This document shows, piece by piece, positions 1-9,293 of a DNA stretch of 64,000 nt. Under the pieces are notes generated by a model, which saw only the letters and a list, made by a program, of their open reading frames with translations, did no database searches and was not told the DNA's origin. A program made the position numbers and the translations under genes. The stretch lies in assembly GCF_000372825.1 (NCBI RefSeq), contig NZ_KB910516.1:3391825-3455824 (forward strand). Reading direction: 5' to 3'. How positions within the stretch are numbered: position 1 is the first letter of the stretch; each line of letters starts with the position of its first letter. This DNA is from Methylobacterium sp. 77 (GTDB taxonomy: Bacteria > Pseudomonadota > Alphaproteobacteria > Rhizobiales > Beijerinckiaceae).

Positions 1-94
1 GGCGCTGCCTCAGCACGACCACGATGAACACGGCCAGATAGGCACCGCGCGACGACAACGTCGCAAACTGAAGCGTATTGATGTCGAGAGCCAC
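1..94 (-). CDS. N-terminus of a membrane protein (cut by window edge)
   Basis: A GTG start at 94 is preceded by a GAGG ribosome-binding site 8 bases upstream, with an in-frame stop (TAA) just before it. About 31 codons are present before the window ends. The peptide begins with a short polar lead and continues into a hydrophobic stretch (AYLAVFIVVVL), which suggests an N-terminal membrane segment. Membrane-anchored GGDEF/signalling proteins often begin this way, but too little is visible to assign a family. Confidence 0.55.
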   Translation of the reverse strand, partial: MALDINTLQFATLSSRGAYLAVFIVVVLRQR

Positions 95-589
95 GGTTCC
101 GACCTCTTACGAGACATCGATGACGGCGCGAGCGACGGCGCTTCCGCCATCGAAGAGCATGCGATTCGCGATGGGCGCGGCGACACGACGACCGCGCATC
201 GCCTTTTCTAAAACACAGGCGCGCTCAATGGATGAATACTGTCAAATAACACTACTCATATCATCGACACTCTATACCGAACTGAGGTTGCGGCGAAATT
301 CTTAACACATCGGGAAAAACCAAGCCAAAATTGCGCGCGCCACAACCATATCCACGGATATTCGATAGCAAATTCAGATTATCGCTCGGTTGATGGACGA
401 ATTGGCAGCGACCCGTCATTCCCTCCATAGATCAGTGGGGAATGTTGATTGTTCGGCTGGATAAACTGATCTGATGATAAGGACCGTCCCCCTTGCGACG
501 CGACCATCGGCGGACGCGACCGACCGATCTCCGCACCGTCATGGAGGACGCGTCCTCGTCCCGAGGCACGGCATGGAACGGTATGGGGC
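95..589. other. Intergenic, no gene seen
   Basis: About 500 bases between the leftmost partial gene and the OmpW-like gene. The first 400 bases are comparatively AT-rich (around 230-440) and carry no reading frame with convincing codon use. This is presumably the divergent promoter region; no clear -35/-10 pair, operator or hairpin was recognised. Confidence 0.4.
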
Positions 590-1264
590 GTGGCCGCCGA
601 TCGACTGGGTCTGGCGGCCCTTGCCCTGGCGATGGCCACGTCGGTCTGCCTGGGGGCGGAGGACATCCTCCCCGTCGGCGCGCCGCTTGCGCCGAGGGAG
701 GGCTTTGCCGCAGGCGATGTCCTGGTGCGAGCCCGCATCATCGGCATGGTCGCGGTCGACGAACGGTCTCGGATCGACCTGATCGGGGCGACGGCCGGGT
801 TGCCCACGATGATCCTGCCCGACGCGGACGTCACCTATTTCCTCACCGGCAATCTCGCCGTCGCTGGGCAGGCCGGCATCATTCGGACCAAGCCGGTGAC
901 CAAGGGATCGCTGGCGGGAGACATCCCCACCGGGGCGATCCGGAGCTTCGGCGCCTCAGCCGCGATCCAGTATCACGCCTTCTCCGGCCGGCCGCTCAAG
1001 CCCTATGCCGGCTTGGGGTTCAGCCTGCCCCTCCCCCTCCGGACGGAGCCCGCCGGCGGCCTCGTGACCGCTTTCAGCGTCGACCCGATCGCCGGCCTGC
1101 TGCTCCAGGCCGGGTTCGACCATCATCTCGGCGGCAATCGGTACGCCAATGCCGAGGTCAAGAAGATCTGCCTTCCGCGTTACACTCTGGGAAAGGCCGG
1201 CATCGGCGCCACGGTCGAGGTGAACACGGTGATCGTCGGCGGCGGCATCGGCTACTGCTTCTGA
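590..1264 (+). CDS. OmpW-family outer membrane protein
   Basis: A 224-residue protein with a typical signal peptide (hydrophobic residues 6-20, cleavage likely before AEDILP). After it comes the OmpW/AlkL-type opening, with a segment like GDVLVRARIIGM, then alternating hydrophobic/glycine beta-strand patterns and a final aromatic residue (GIGYCF), as in outer-membrane barrels. OmpW proteins are small 8-strand barrels of about 200-230 residues that let small hydrophobic or cationic compounds cross the outer membrane, so the length fits. GTG at 590 is chosen because it directly precedes the signal peptide; the nearby ATG codons are out of frame. The ribosome-binding site is weak. Sequence similarity to classical OmpW is modest, so the substrate is unknown. 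Confidence 0.75.
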   Translation: MAADRLGLAALALAMATSVCLGAEDILPVGAPLAPREGFAAGDVLVRARIIGMVAVDERSRIDLIGATAGLPTMILPDADVTYFLTGNLAVAGQAGIIRTKPVTKGSLAGDIPTGAIRSFGASAAIQYHAFSGRPLKPYAGLGFSLPLPLRTEPAGGLVTAFSVDPIAGLLLQAGFDHHLGGNRYANAEVKKICLPRYTLGKAGIGATVEVNTVIVGGGIGYCF

Positions 1265-1315
1265 CCCGCCGTCGGCACGAAGATCGAGGGCGGGTCGGCA
1301 ACGCTCGCTCCGCCG

Positions 1316-1741
1316 TTACAGATTCGGCTTTGCCGCGAGGATGTCGCGGATTTCGCCGAGCAGCTTCACGTCGGCCGGCGTCTCGGGAGCGGGTTTCGTC
1401 TCTTCCTGCTTCTGGAGCTTGTTCATCGACCGGATGACGAGGAACAGCACGAAGGCGACGATCATGAAATTGAGCGCCACGGTGATGAACTGGCCGTAGC
1501 CGATCACCGCGCCCTGTTTCTTGGCGTCGGCATAGGCCGCGCCCTTCTGCACGCTCGACGAGAGCGAGATGTAATAGTTCGAGAAATCGAGTCCCCCGGT
1601 GGCCGCGCCGATGATCGGCATGAACACGTCCTGGACGGCCGAGGTCACGATGGCACCGAAGGCGGCGCCGATGATGACGCCCACCGCCAGATCGACGACA
1701 TTGCCGCGCAGCGCGAACTTCTTGAATTCTTCCAGCACCAT
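1316..1741 (-). CDS. mscL: Large-conductance mechanosensitive channel MscL
   Basis: A 141-residue protein whose N-terminus matches the MscL signature: a short amphipathic helix ([11 protein letters not shown]) followed by TM1 ([18 protein letters not shown]) and, after a variable periplasmic loop, TM2 ([19 protein letters not shown]) and a charged C-terminal helix ([10 protein letters not shown]). The length is normal for the family. MscL forms a homopentameric inner-membrane pore that opens under extreme membrane tension and releases solutes during hypo-osmotic shock. The start agrees with the family's N-terminus; GGGAGG lies only two bases upstream of ATG, which is tight. It lies head-to-tail after pssA-psd on the same strand, 53 bases from the pssA stop. 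Confidence 0.97.
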   Translation of the reverse strand: MVLEEFKKFALRGNVVDLAVGVIIGAAFGAIVTSAVQDVFMPIIGAATGGLDFSNYYISLSSSVQKGAAYADAKKQGAVIGYGQFITVALNFMIVAFVLFLVIRSMNKLQKQEETKPAPETPADVKLLGEIRDILAAKPNL

Positions 1742-1794
1742 CGCCTCCCGAGACGCAGCCCCTCGGGGCGACGCGACGAGGTTAGGCGAGGCGA

Positions 1795-2679
1795 TCAGGT
1801 TTCGACAGCGCCGTGCCCGGTCTGTCCACGGCCGGTTGCGTCGAGGGGTGCTTCGGAGGCCTCGTCATCCGCCGGCAGGGCGAGGCGGTCTTCGAGCTTT
1901 GCCCGGCGCCGATACTGCGCCGCCCCGATCGGCAGGGTGATCAGGTAGCCGACGCCCATCATCACCATGCACTCGAACGGGAAGCTGATGAACAGGCCGA
2001 AGGCAGCGACCGCCACGAGGAAGATCGGCAGCACCCATTCGCGCGGCACGCGCTTGCCCATGGTCTTGCCGGAGAAAGTCGGCACGGTCGAGACCACGAG
2101 CAGGGCGATGCAGAGCGTGTAGCCGAGCACCACCGGCGCGGCCCAGCGCTCGATCGGCAATCCGAGGAAGTGGAGATAGAGCGGCAGCATCGCGGTCAGC
2201 GCGCCGGCGGGCGCCGGCATGCCGACGAAGAAGTCCTTCTTCCAGGCCGGCCGGTTGGGATCGTCGAGCATGGCGTTGAAGCGGGCGAGACGCAGCGCCA
2301 TGGCGATGGCGAAGATCAGGGCGACGATCCAGCCGACCGAACGCAGGTCCTTCAACGCGAAGCCGTAGAGGATCAGCGCCGGGGCACAGCCGAAATTGAC
2401 GAAATCCGCCAGCGAATCGAGCTCGGCCCCGAACCGCGACGTGCCCTTGAGCATGCGGGCGACGCGCCCGTCGATTCCGTCGAGGAAGGCTGCCGCCACG
2501 ATGGCGATCACCGCCGGTTCGAACTTGCCCTCGAAGGCGAGGCGGATCGCGGTCAACCCGAGGCACACGGCCATCAGGGTGATCATGTTGGGCGCGATCA
2601 TCCGGAACGGCACCGGCTTGAAGCGGCGCGGCTTCGGCTCGTTGGCATCCGGCTCGAAGGGCGGAAAGAGATCGTCCAT
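1795..2679 (-). CDS. pssA: CDP-diacylglycerol--serine O-phosphatidyltransferase
   Basis: A 294-residue integral membrane enzyme of the CDP-alcohol phosphatidyltransferase family. The diagnostic motif DG-x2-AR-x8-G-x3-D-x3-D is complete ([13 protein letters not shown]...[10 protein letters not shown], about residues 67-98). It is followed by several hydrophobic segments, giving a likely 6-8 TM topology. It transfers phosphatidyl from CDP-diacylglycerol to serine to make phosphatidylserine, the precursor of phosphatidylethanolamine. An AGGGG ribosome-binding site sits six bases before ATG at 2679. It is directly downstream of psd on the same strand (98-base gap), the usual alphaproteobacterial pairing, so the two enzymes act in sequence. 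Confidence 0.96.
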   Translation of the reverse strand: MDDLFPPFEPDANEPKPRRFKPVPFRMIAPNMITLMAVCLGLTAIRLAFEGKFEPAVIAIVAAAFLDGIDGRVARMLKGTSRFGAELDSLADFVNFGCAPALILYGFALKDLRSVGWIVALIFAIAMALRLARFNAMLDDPNRPAWKKDFFVGMPAPAGALTAMLPLYLHFLGLPIERWAAPVVLGYTLCIALLVVSTVPTFSGKTMGKRVPREWVLPIFLVAVAAFGLFISFPFECMVMMGVGYLITLPIGAAQYRRRAKLEDRLALPADDEASEAPLDATGRGQTGHGAVET

Positions 2680-2777
2680 GTGGCGCCCCTGACGTCAGGC
2701 GAACCGCGCACAGGCGCCGTTCGCGATAGATGAAGCGCCGGCTCTGCCCGGCGGCGCAAGGCGGGCTCGAGGCGAGA

Positions 2778-3488
2778 TCAGATCCGGCGGAAGCTGCGCT
2801 CGGGGCCGCCGCCGAGATCGGCGAGCACCGTCTCGCCCGCCACCGCCTTCTGGCCGAGGCCGACGAGCACGCGGGTGCCCACGGGGAGGTAGACGTCGAC
2901 CCGCGAGCCGAAGCGGATCAGGCCGAAACGCTCGCCGACGCTCAGGCTCTCGCCCGCCGCGACGAAGCCGACGATGCGGCGCGCCACCAATCCGGCGATC
3001 TGCACGACGCCGATGCGCAGGGGGCTGCCGCGATGGGTCGTCTCCATGACGAGGGCGCTGCGCTCGTTGTCGTCGCTGGCCTTGTCGAGTTCGGCATTGA
3101 GGAACAGGCCGGGCGTGTAGACGATCTGGCCGATCTTGCCCGTCACGGGGACGCGGTTCACGTGGCAGTCGAACACGTTCATGAAGACCGAGATCCGGGT
3201 CATCGGCTCTTGCGGCAGGTCGAGTTCGGGCGGCGGCAGCACGGTGGAGATCAGGTTCACCCGTCCGTCCGCGGGCGAGACCACGAGGCCGTCCGCCACC
3301 GGCGTCACCCGCTCGGGGTCGCGGAAGAAGTAGCAGACCCACAAGGTCAGGATCAGGAAGATCCACCCGGCGAACTGGGCGAAATAGCCGAACAATACCG
3401 TCAGCACGATCCCGATCAGGATGAAGGGATAGCCCTCCTTGTGGATCGGCACGAGGGTTCGGCGGATCGTCTCAAGCAGATCGGACAT
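2778..3488 (-). CDS. psd: Phosphatidylserine decarboxylase proenzyme
   Basis: A 236-residue protein of the short alphaproteobacterial PSD-A type. An N-terminal hydrophobic hairpin (about residues 18-55) anchors it to the membrane. The self-cleavage site GS lies near the C-terminus ([11 protein letters not shown]). In this family the serine becomes the pyruvoyl cofactor and separates the beta and alpha chains. Conserved [11 protein letters not shown] and SPADG motifs are also present. It decarboxylates phosphatidylserine to phosphatidylethanolamine using the product of the adjacent pssA gene. Start at 3488 has GGAG about 11 bases upstream. Length and residues are standard and nothing is missing. 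Confidence 0.96.
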   Translation of the reverse strand: MSDLLETIRRTLVPIHKEGYPFILIGIVLTVLFGYFAQFAGWIFLILTLWVCYFFRDPERVTPVADGLVVSPADGRVNLISTVLPPPELDLPQEPMTRISVFMNVFDCHVNRVPVTGKIGQIVYTPGLFLNAELDKASDDNERSALVMETTHRGSPLRIGVVQIAGLVARRIVGFVAAGESLSVGERFGLIRFGSRVDVYLPVGTRVLVGLGQKAVAGETVLADLGGGPERSFRRI

Positions 3489-3795
3489 GAAGGTTCGGTA
3501 CTCCTGCGGACCGAAGGATCGGCCGCGCCCGCAATGCGGTCGGGTTGGCAGTCCGAACGGCCGGCGTCAACTCTCCGTCGGGATCGAGGGCCGTCGCGAC
3601 GTGACGCTTTGCCGGTACCGAAGCCGGTATCGTCGCCGCCTCGGAACGTGGCCGCGGCATGAGCGAGAGCCCGATCGCGTCGTCGCGAGTCGAGGTGCCG
3701 ACGTTGCCCTCGCCGGATTTCCGGTGAGCGGCTATGACGGGACGTGCGACCCCGGAAGGCCGATGTCGAGGACACCAGAGCTTCCGCGAGCACAC

Positions 3796-4770
3796 ATGAC
3801 CGGTCTACGCGACACTCTCGAAGGCCGGCAGGTGACGATCTACATCGTCGCCATCGGCGCGGCGATGATCGCCGCCCTGACGATGCCCGGAACGGCGGCG
3901 TTCGAGATCGGCATCAACCCGGCCCTGGCTCTGATGCTGTTCGTGACCTTCCTGCAGGTGCCGCTGCCCGAGCTCGGTCGCGCCTTTGCGCGGATCCGCT
4001 TCCTCGCGGCACTCCTCGTCACGAACTTCGTCCTGGTGCCGATCCTCGTCGCGGGCCTGATCCGATTCCTTCCGCCCGACCCGATGATGCGTCTCGGCGT
4101 GCTGATGGTGCTGTTGACGCCGTGCATCGACTACGTCGTGACATTTTCCCATCTCGGCCGGGCCGATGCCAGGATGTTGCTGGCCGCGACCCCTGTGCTC
4201 CTGATCGTGCAGATGGCCCTGCTGCCCCTCTACCTGAACGCGTTCCTGGGAGCCGAGGCCGCCGCCTTGGTGCGACTGGGGCCCTTCCTCCACGCGTTCG
4301 TCTGGCTGATCGCCATCCCGCTCGCGCTGGCCGCGTCCGTGCAGGTCTGGGGCGGCCGCAGCTCCATCGGGCGACGCGTGACGACGGGGCTCGGGCTGCT
4401 CCCGGTTCCCGCCACCGCCCTGGTGCTGTTTCTGGTGATCGCGGCCGTCGTGCCGCAGCTCGGGCCGGCCCTCGGCGAAACCCTGCGCGTGGTCCCGGTC
4501 TACATCGCCTTCGCCATCGCGGCGCCCCTCCTCGGCTGGGGCATGGGACGCCTGTTCCGCCTCGATGCGCCGAGCGGCCGTGCCCTCGCGTTCAGCGCCG
4601 CGACGCGGAACTCGCTCGTCGTCCTTCCACTGGCCTTCGCCGTGCCGGGCGCGGTGCCGCTCCTGCCGGCCGTGATCGTCACCCAGACCCTCGTCGAGCT
4701 GGTGAGCGAACTCCTCTACATCCGCCTGATCCCGAAGCTCGGACGCATCCGGCCGTCGCCGGCCGCCTGA
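3796..4770 (+). CDS. Bile acid:sodium symporter/Acr3-like arsenite-type exporter
   Basis: A 324-residue polytopic membrane protein with about ten hydrophobic segments. A TPCIDYVV motif in the fourth membrane region resembles the cysteine-containing segment of Acr3 arsenite exporters (BART superfamily), and the repeated transporter-like NSLVVLPLA region sits near the C-terminus. Members export arsenite or carry organic anions with sodium. No arsR, arsC or arsH neighbour is visible, so arsenite as substrate is only a family-based guess. The frame is open further upstream. ATG 3796 gives the usual short N-terminus; ATG 3763, behind GGAAGG, is a plausible alternative that adds 11 residues. It is transcribed divergently from psd. 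Confidence 0.82.
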   Translation: MTGLRDTLEGRQVTIYIVAIGAAMIAALTMPGTAAFEIGINPALALMLFVTFLQVPLPELGRAFARIRFLAALLVTNFVLVPILVAGLIRFLPPDPMMRLGVLMVLLTPCIDYVVTFSHLGRADARMLLAATPVLLIVQMALLPLYLNAFLGAEAAALVRLGPFLHAFVWLIAIPLALAASVQVWGGRSSIGRRVTTGLGLLPVPATALVLFLVIAAVVPQLGPALGETLRVVPVYIAFAIAAPLLGWGMGRLFRLDAPSGRALAFSAATRNSLVVLPLAFAVPGAVPLLPAVIVTQTLVELVSELLYIRLIPKLGRIRPSPAA

Positions 4771-5243
4771 ACCCTCGCCCGACCTCCCCCGACCGGAGGA
4801 CCGTCAGTGAGAGGCGCGGCCCCCGGGGCTCCGAAGGCGACTATATTAGTGGACTCCGGATACTTGCTCCCCATTGCAGGAGGGCTAGTCTTGGTCCATC
4901 ATGAGTGTTCACTGCTTTTAACAAGCATCGGCTGCGTTCCACGTCGGATTGGATTTGATCAGCACCAAGATGGGACGGCGGCGACAAGATCAGCGTCGAA
5001 CCGCAACATTGTTACCGCCCCAAATGAATAAACAATTTTCTCAGATCCATCAAATCAGGAAACGCAGGTCTCAAGCAAAATACAAAATTGCGAAACATTC
5101 GATGATCTGCTTCAAACTATGGACCATATTTTTAAAGCTGATCAACACCAGTATTTCATAGTAAAGGCTTTTGTTGAATATCGAATAGGCAAAAACGCGG
5201 AAATAATACCTCAGTACCCCTCTAAAATGACGAATGCGCGACG
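4771..5243. other. Intergenic, composition drops to AT-rich
   Basis: The GC-rich end of the exporter gene gives way at about 4850 to AT-rich sequence that continues through the small membrane gene to about 5770. Short frames here (4807-5161) have no family resemblance or ribosome-binding site. The composition break suggests acquired DNA. Confidence 0.4.
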
Positions 5244-5624
5244 ATGAAAAATAAAGATACGTTTAAATATGCCTTGATTTACATGGTATTTGGAATCATT
5301 GCGATAATTATTGTTGGATTTATACCTGCCAATATATATTGGACGTCAGCGGATTCTATCGAGGGAATTGTTCTTGATTTGCATAAATACAATAGATTAT
5401 CCGGCGGCCACGGGTGCTTAATAAAATTAAAAACGACGCTGGGATATGCGTCAACGATGGGCCGCGACTATTGCAATAGCTATCTAGAGCGCGGAGACAA
5501 AGTCAAATTCCTGGTCCGTCGAGGCCGAATCACCGGAGAACTCGTCGTCTCGTACGATTCTTTGCAAAGAAATATGTTCGACTTTACTCTGGGTAAATCA
5601 AGATACGAACAACCCTGGCACTAA
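5244..5624 (+). CDS. Hypothetical small membrane protein, AT-rich
   Basis: A 126-residue protein with one strong N-terminal membrane helix (ALIYMVFGIIAIIIVGFI, about residues 10-27). It is followed by a soluble region with a Cys pair (GHGCLIK and RDYCNSYL) and a beta-rich segment (DKVKFLVRRGRITGELVV). Codon use is much AT-richer than that of the neighbours, so it was probably gained by transfer. The ribosome-binding site is weak. The layout (single TM then a small beta domain) resembles orphan envelope proteins, but I do not recognise the family. It stands alone, with about 470 and 155 bases of non-coding DNA on either side. Confidence 0.5.
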   Translation: MKNKDTFKYALIYMVFGIIAIIIVGFIPANIYWTSADSIEGIVLDLHKYNRLSGGHGCLIKLKTTLGYASTMGRDYCNSYLERGDKVKFLVRRGRITGELVVSYDSLQRNMFDFTLGKSRYEQPWH

Positions 5625-5779
5625 CGGAACGTCAAAAATCCTTTTCTTTAGCGCTTTTTCTAAATGATAAAAAGATAAATCAGTTCGTATAATACTTAAA
5701 CCGTTTTAGACGGCTATATTTCAAATTCCTACATCCACAATCCGAGGTCTACGACCGCCACTGTGCATCCGCCTCCCAC

Positions 5780-6076
5780 ATGGGGCAGACGGTACCAGGC
5801 GTCAGATTGGATTCGCTGAACAACGTCCGAGACAGCATCGGTCAGGGTGGTGATCCCTTAAGCGTCGCGGAGCTAGACCAGGGAGACGGTGCGGCGGGGA
5901 GCGGGGATCGAATGCTGGAGCGGGCCCTGATGCATGTGCGGGCGGCGATGGCCCTGCGCGATTGCGCTGCGAGCGCGCGATCGGACGTCGAGCGCAGCCT
6001 CCTGATGAAGGTGGCCTCGATCCACGAGGCACGAGCCCGGAACGTGCTCCGCAAAAGCCAGAGCCGCCGTCGCTGA
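5780..6076 (+). CDS. Hypothetical helical protein
   Basis: A 98-residue reading frame with host-like GC-rich codon use in its second half. From about residue 45 it forms a continuous amphipathic helix pattern (LERALMHVRAAMALRDC, then ERSLLMKVASIHEARARN). The first 40 residues are low in structure, so translation may instead start at the internal ATG near residue 45 (about 5912). No recognised domain. It lies tail-to-tail with the broken urtB gene. Confidence 0.4.
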   Translation: MGQTVPGVRLDSLNNVRDSIGQGGDPLSVAELDQGDGAAGSGDRMLERALMHVRAAMALRDCAASARSDVERSLLMKVASIHEARARNVLRKSQSRRR

Positions 6077-6113
6077 GGCGAGCCCGGCGCCGGGACTCGC
6101 GTGCCATCGGCGA

Positions 6114-7319
6114 TCAGGGGGCGCCGCCAGGGCATTCTTCAAGGCGCCGCCGGGGCATTCTTCGGCAGCAGCATGTGGACGCCCTTGTTGCCGTCGACCG
6201 TCTGCGTGATCCGAAGACGACGCGGACGAGATTGATCAGGAACAGGCTTACCGCCCAGGTGGCGAGCAGGCTCATCAGCGGCCGGCGATAGAGGTGGCGC
6301 AGGATCAGCGCCTCGATGGCGATCCCCACCAGCGCGGCGGCGAGGAACGCCACCGGGATCGCGGCGATGAGGTAGAGATCGAGAAAGCCCGGCGCGAACC
6401 GGCGGAACGCCTCCTGTACACCGTAGGCGGCATAGGCGCCGACCATGATGAACTCGCCCTGGGCGAGGTTGATCACACCCATCAGCCCGAAGATGATCGC
6501 CAGCCCGGCGGCGGCCATGAACAGGATGCTGGCAAAGCTCAGGCCGTTGTAGAGAACCGCCAGGCCGCGGCCGATCCACATCGCCCGTTCGACGCGGGCG
6601 ATCCCTGCATCCAGCGCCGCGCGAAAGCCCGGATCGGCGCGATAGGCCGGATCGCCCTTGAGGACGGAAAGCCGCGAGAGCGCGGCGCCCGACGGCGCCT
6701 CGGCCACCGCCCGGATCGCCGCGAGTCGGCGCGTCGGATCGGGCGAGGACAGGGCGGCGCCCTGTGCCGCGACGCCGATGGCCGCCTTCAATCCGGCATC
6801 GCTCTCGCTCTCCTGCGCCCGCATCAGCACCGCGTCAGGCAGGCCGGCCATGCGCCGCTCGACGGCCGCGAGCCCCTTGAGCCGAAGCTCCACGGTCTCG
6901 CCCGCGATCAGCGTCGCGAGACCGGAGGCAGTCTCCACCAGGGCGCGCTGGCGCAGGCCGAGCACGGGGGAGCGCCCGCCCGCAATCGAACGGACGGCGC
7001 CGGTCGTGACCTCGCGCCCTTCGGAAAGCCCGGCCTTGTCGAGCAAGATCGCCGTGTAACCGACGCAGATGAGGCGCCTGTCCAGCAGACCGCGCAGGAG
7101 AGCGCCCGCCGCGGCGAGATCCTCGGACGCCGTCTCGCCGCTCGACCGGATGAACTCATCCAGCGCCCTGCCCTGCCCGGCGCCGTCGCCGCACAGGCTC
7201 GCGGCGAAACCCGCGCGGTCGAAGCCGGGCGCCGCCGCGACGGCGGGCTGCAGCAGGCAGGCGACGAGCAGGAGCGCGCCGCAGAGCCAGACCCTCGCGC
7301 ATCGCGCTCCCTCAACCAT
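6114..7319 (-). pseudogene. urtB: Urea-type ABC transporter permease UrtB, C-terminally truncated
   Basis: The gene begins as a normal UrtB: signal peptide (residues 10-29), periplasmic helical domain (about 30-235), then the LivH-like permease start (LYNGLSFASILFMAAAGLAI, GVINLAQGEFIMVGAYAAY). Similarity stops after about residue 371 (NLVRVVFGS, near 6207), and the remaining 30 codons are Arg/Cys-rich nonsense. Full UrtB proteins are about 520-540 residues, so the last permease helices are missing. urtC, urtD and urtE, expected next, are absent. The ATG overlaps the urtA stop codon (ATGGTTGA), so the two were translationally coupled. In the other frame after 6207 a GC-rich peptide (ITQTVDGNKGVHMLLPKNAP) ends at a TGA, which looks like the tail of an unrelated gene joined by deletion. 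Confidence 0.85.
6120..6163. repeat. Imperfect 21-bp tandem repeat at the urtB break
   Basis: Two 21-bp copies (6120-6140 and 6143-6163) differ at one base and are separated by two bases. They sit just beyond the point where urtB similarity ends and could mark the rearrangement that truncated it. Confidence 0.7.
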
Positions 7320-8538
7320 ACGGGCTGAACGGCACGGGCTTGGGCGCGTCGGGCGATTGCCATAGGATGTCGAACCCCTGCTTCTCGTTGACCGAGCCGA
7401 TGAAGACGCCGCGGGAAACGTAATTGTTCTCCCCCGTCATCGTCAGCGTGTAGCCGGAGGGATCGGCGAAGCTCAGCCCCGAAAACGCCTTGCGCACCTC
7501 GGGCACGTCGAAACTCCCGGCTTTCGCCGCCGCCAGGGCCCAGAGCTGGACGCTGTCATAGGCCGAGACCATCGGGTCGATGACGGTATCGGCGCTGAAG
7601 GGCACGTTCTTGGCCTTCACATAGGCCGCCCATTCCGAGAGGAACGTGGTGTTGGCCTCGGCCTTGGCGGCCTGGAGATAGGCCCAGCAATTGAGATGTC
7701 CCACGAGCGGCGCGGTATCCAGCCCCTCGAGGTCGGCCTCCACCATGTCGAGGCCGAGAATCGGCACGTCGGTGGCGCGAATGCCCTGGTTGGCAAATTC
7801 GCGCAGGAAATCAGGGATCGACGAACCGACCACCGTGAGCACCACGATCGGCGGGCCACCGGGCTCGGCGGCAAAGCTCCGGATCTGGTTCACCAGGGTC
7901 TGGAAGTTCGAGAACCCCAGCGGCACGTATTCCTCGCGCCACGCGGTCTCGGCCACGCCCTTCGAGGTCCAGTAGGCTTTGAGCTGCTTGTTGATCGTGC
8001 GCGGCCAGACATAGTCGGAGCCGATCATGAAGAACCGCTTCGCCCCGACGCCCTCCGCACCCATGAGGTAATCCACCGCGGGCAGCACCGAACTCGCCGG
8101 CGGCGAGTTCACATAGACGACGTTCTTCGAGTTCTCGTCGCCTTCGAAATGCAGCGGATAGAACAGCAGCCCGTCATTCTGCTCCACCACCGGCAGGACC
8201 GATTTCCGCGAGACCGAGGTCCAGCAACCGAAGAGGGCGGCGACCTTCTCCTGCTGCAGCATCTGCCTGCCGATCTGGGCATAGAGCGGCCAGTCGGAGG
8301 CCGGGTCCGAGGTGACCACCTCGATGCGCCGTCCGTTGACGCCGCCCTTCGCGTTGATCCCGTCGGCGGCCATGCGCACCACGTGGTTCAGGCGGCCTTC
8401 GATATTGGCCATCGTGCCCGAGGACGAGAACATGCAACCGAGCTTGACCGTGTCGGCGGCCCAGGCCGGGCGGATGATGGCGGGAGCGGCGAGCACCGCC
8501 GCCGTCCCAATGAAATGACGCCTCGTGACATCGACCAT
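7312..8538 (-). CDS. urtA: Urea/amide ABC transporter substrate-binding protein UrtA
   Basis: A periplasmic type I solute-binding protein of about 408 residues. The N-terminus carries a twin-arginine-like leader (TRRHFIGTAAVLAAP) ending at AWAAD. The mature part opens with the UrtA/LivJ-type pattern VKLGCMFSSSGTMA and contains GCWTSVSRKSVLPVVE and YPLHFEGDENSKNV, typical of UrtA/FmdD proteins that bind urea or short amides. ATG 8538 is chosen because GGAAGGTG lies about eight bases upstream; an open frame continues to 8604 without such a signal. It is followed by an overlapping but truncated urtB and has no ATPase genes, so import by this locus alone is unlikely. Confidence 0.92.
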   Translation of the reverse strand: MVDVTRRHFIGTAAVLAAPAIIRPAWAADTVKLGCMFSSSGTMANIEGRLNHVVRMAADGINAKGGVNGRRIEVVTSDPASDWPLYAQIGRQMLQQEKVAALFGCWTSVSRKSVLPVVEQNDGLLFYPLHFEGDENSKNVVYVNSPPASSVLPAVDYLMGAEGVGAKRFFMIGSDYVWPRTINKQLKAYWTSKGVAETAWREEYVPLGFSNFQTLVNQIRSFAAEPGGPPIVVLTVVGSSIPDFLREFANQGIRATDVPILGLDMVEADLEGLDTAPLVGHLNCWAYLQAAKAEANTTFLSEWAAYVKAKNVPFSADTVIDPMVSAYDSVQLWALAAAKAGSFDVPEVRKAFSGLSFADPSGYTLTMTGENNYVSRGVFIGSVNEKQGFDILWQSPDAPKPVPFSPYG

Positions 8539-8791
8539 GGGCTCTGCACCTTCCCGTGACACCGGGCAAAGTGTCGGATTCCCGGTGGTCCGGTGGAAGG
8601 TCAAATAGGCTGCACGGCAGCTTCAGGATGCGCAAAACCTCATCGGACAGCCTGCAATGCAGGCGCGATGGCGGTTAAAACGTCAAAATTCGCAAAAGCC
8701 CCGGCCTTGCCCCGGCCCATTTCCGATCCCGCTCGCCGGTGCGGTTCTTGCTCGGGAACGGATCGACATCTCGGATCGTGGAGGCTTTCCC

Positions 8792-9178
8792 ATGCGTCGA
8801 TCCCGGCACACCGATCAGGAAGTCGCCTTTCTCCTGAAGGAAGCCGAGCACGGCATCCCCGTCGCGACGATCTGCGGGGCCGCCCATATCTCCATCGGCA
8901 CGTTCTACCGCTGGCGTCGCCGCCTCGGCGGTTTGGCGCCGCCCGGCGTCACCCATCTCGGGGAGGTGGAGCGCGAGAACGCCGCTTTGCGCGTCGAACT
9001 CGCCCGCCTCAGAGGCTCCCTGCTCGCCCTGGCTCCCTGCCATTCCGATCACCGGGCGGAGGCTTCCCCCCTGGGCCCGGTTCGTCCCGGAGCGGCACCG
9101 TCCGGCGCGCCGGTCGCGCGCTACCGCGGAGGAGCCGCCTCCGTCGGTCGCTACGCCTTCGTCAGAGGGGCGAATTAG
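8792..9178 (+). CDS. IS3-type transposase orfA-like HTH protein (solitary)
   Basis: A 128-residue protein. The first 60 residues are the HTH_8-type helix-turn-helix of IS3-family OrfA proteins (EVAFLLKEAEHGIPVATIC, ISIGTFYRWRRRLGG), followed by a leucine-zipper-like stretch (LGEVERENAALRVELARLRG). The last 45 residues are low-complexity Ala/Gly/Arg-rich. ATG 8792 has GGAGG seven bases upstream. No orfB with a DDE domain and no terminal inverted repeats follow, so this is either a decayed insertion sequence or a DNA-binding protein left behind by one. Confidence 0.65.
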   Translation: MRRSRHTDQEVAFLLKEAEHGIPVATICGAAHISIGTFYRWRRRLGGLAPPGVTHLGEVERENAALRVELARLRGSLLALAPCHSDHRAEASPLGPVRPGAAPSGAPVARYRGGAASVGRYAFVRGAN

Positions 9179-9293
9179 CGGCCCGTCAACGCGAGGCTCG
9201 CTCCCGCCCATTGCGTCTCGCCCGCCTTCCGAGCGACGGAATCGTCGTCAGGACGATGCCGCAGGCTCTCGACGGTGCATCATCTCCTGAATC

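Noticed and set aside
1740..1795. 8-bp inverted repeat between mscL and pssA considered as a terminator
   Set aside because: Short stem, 40-base loop and no T-run.
1813..2733. Long plus-strand open frame opposite pssA
   Set aside because: Antisense to a conserved enzyme, rich in Arg/Gly/His/Asp as expected from GC-rich shadow frames, no domain.
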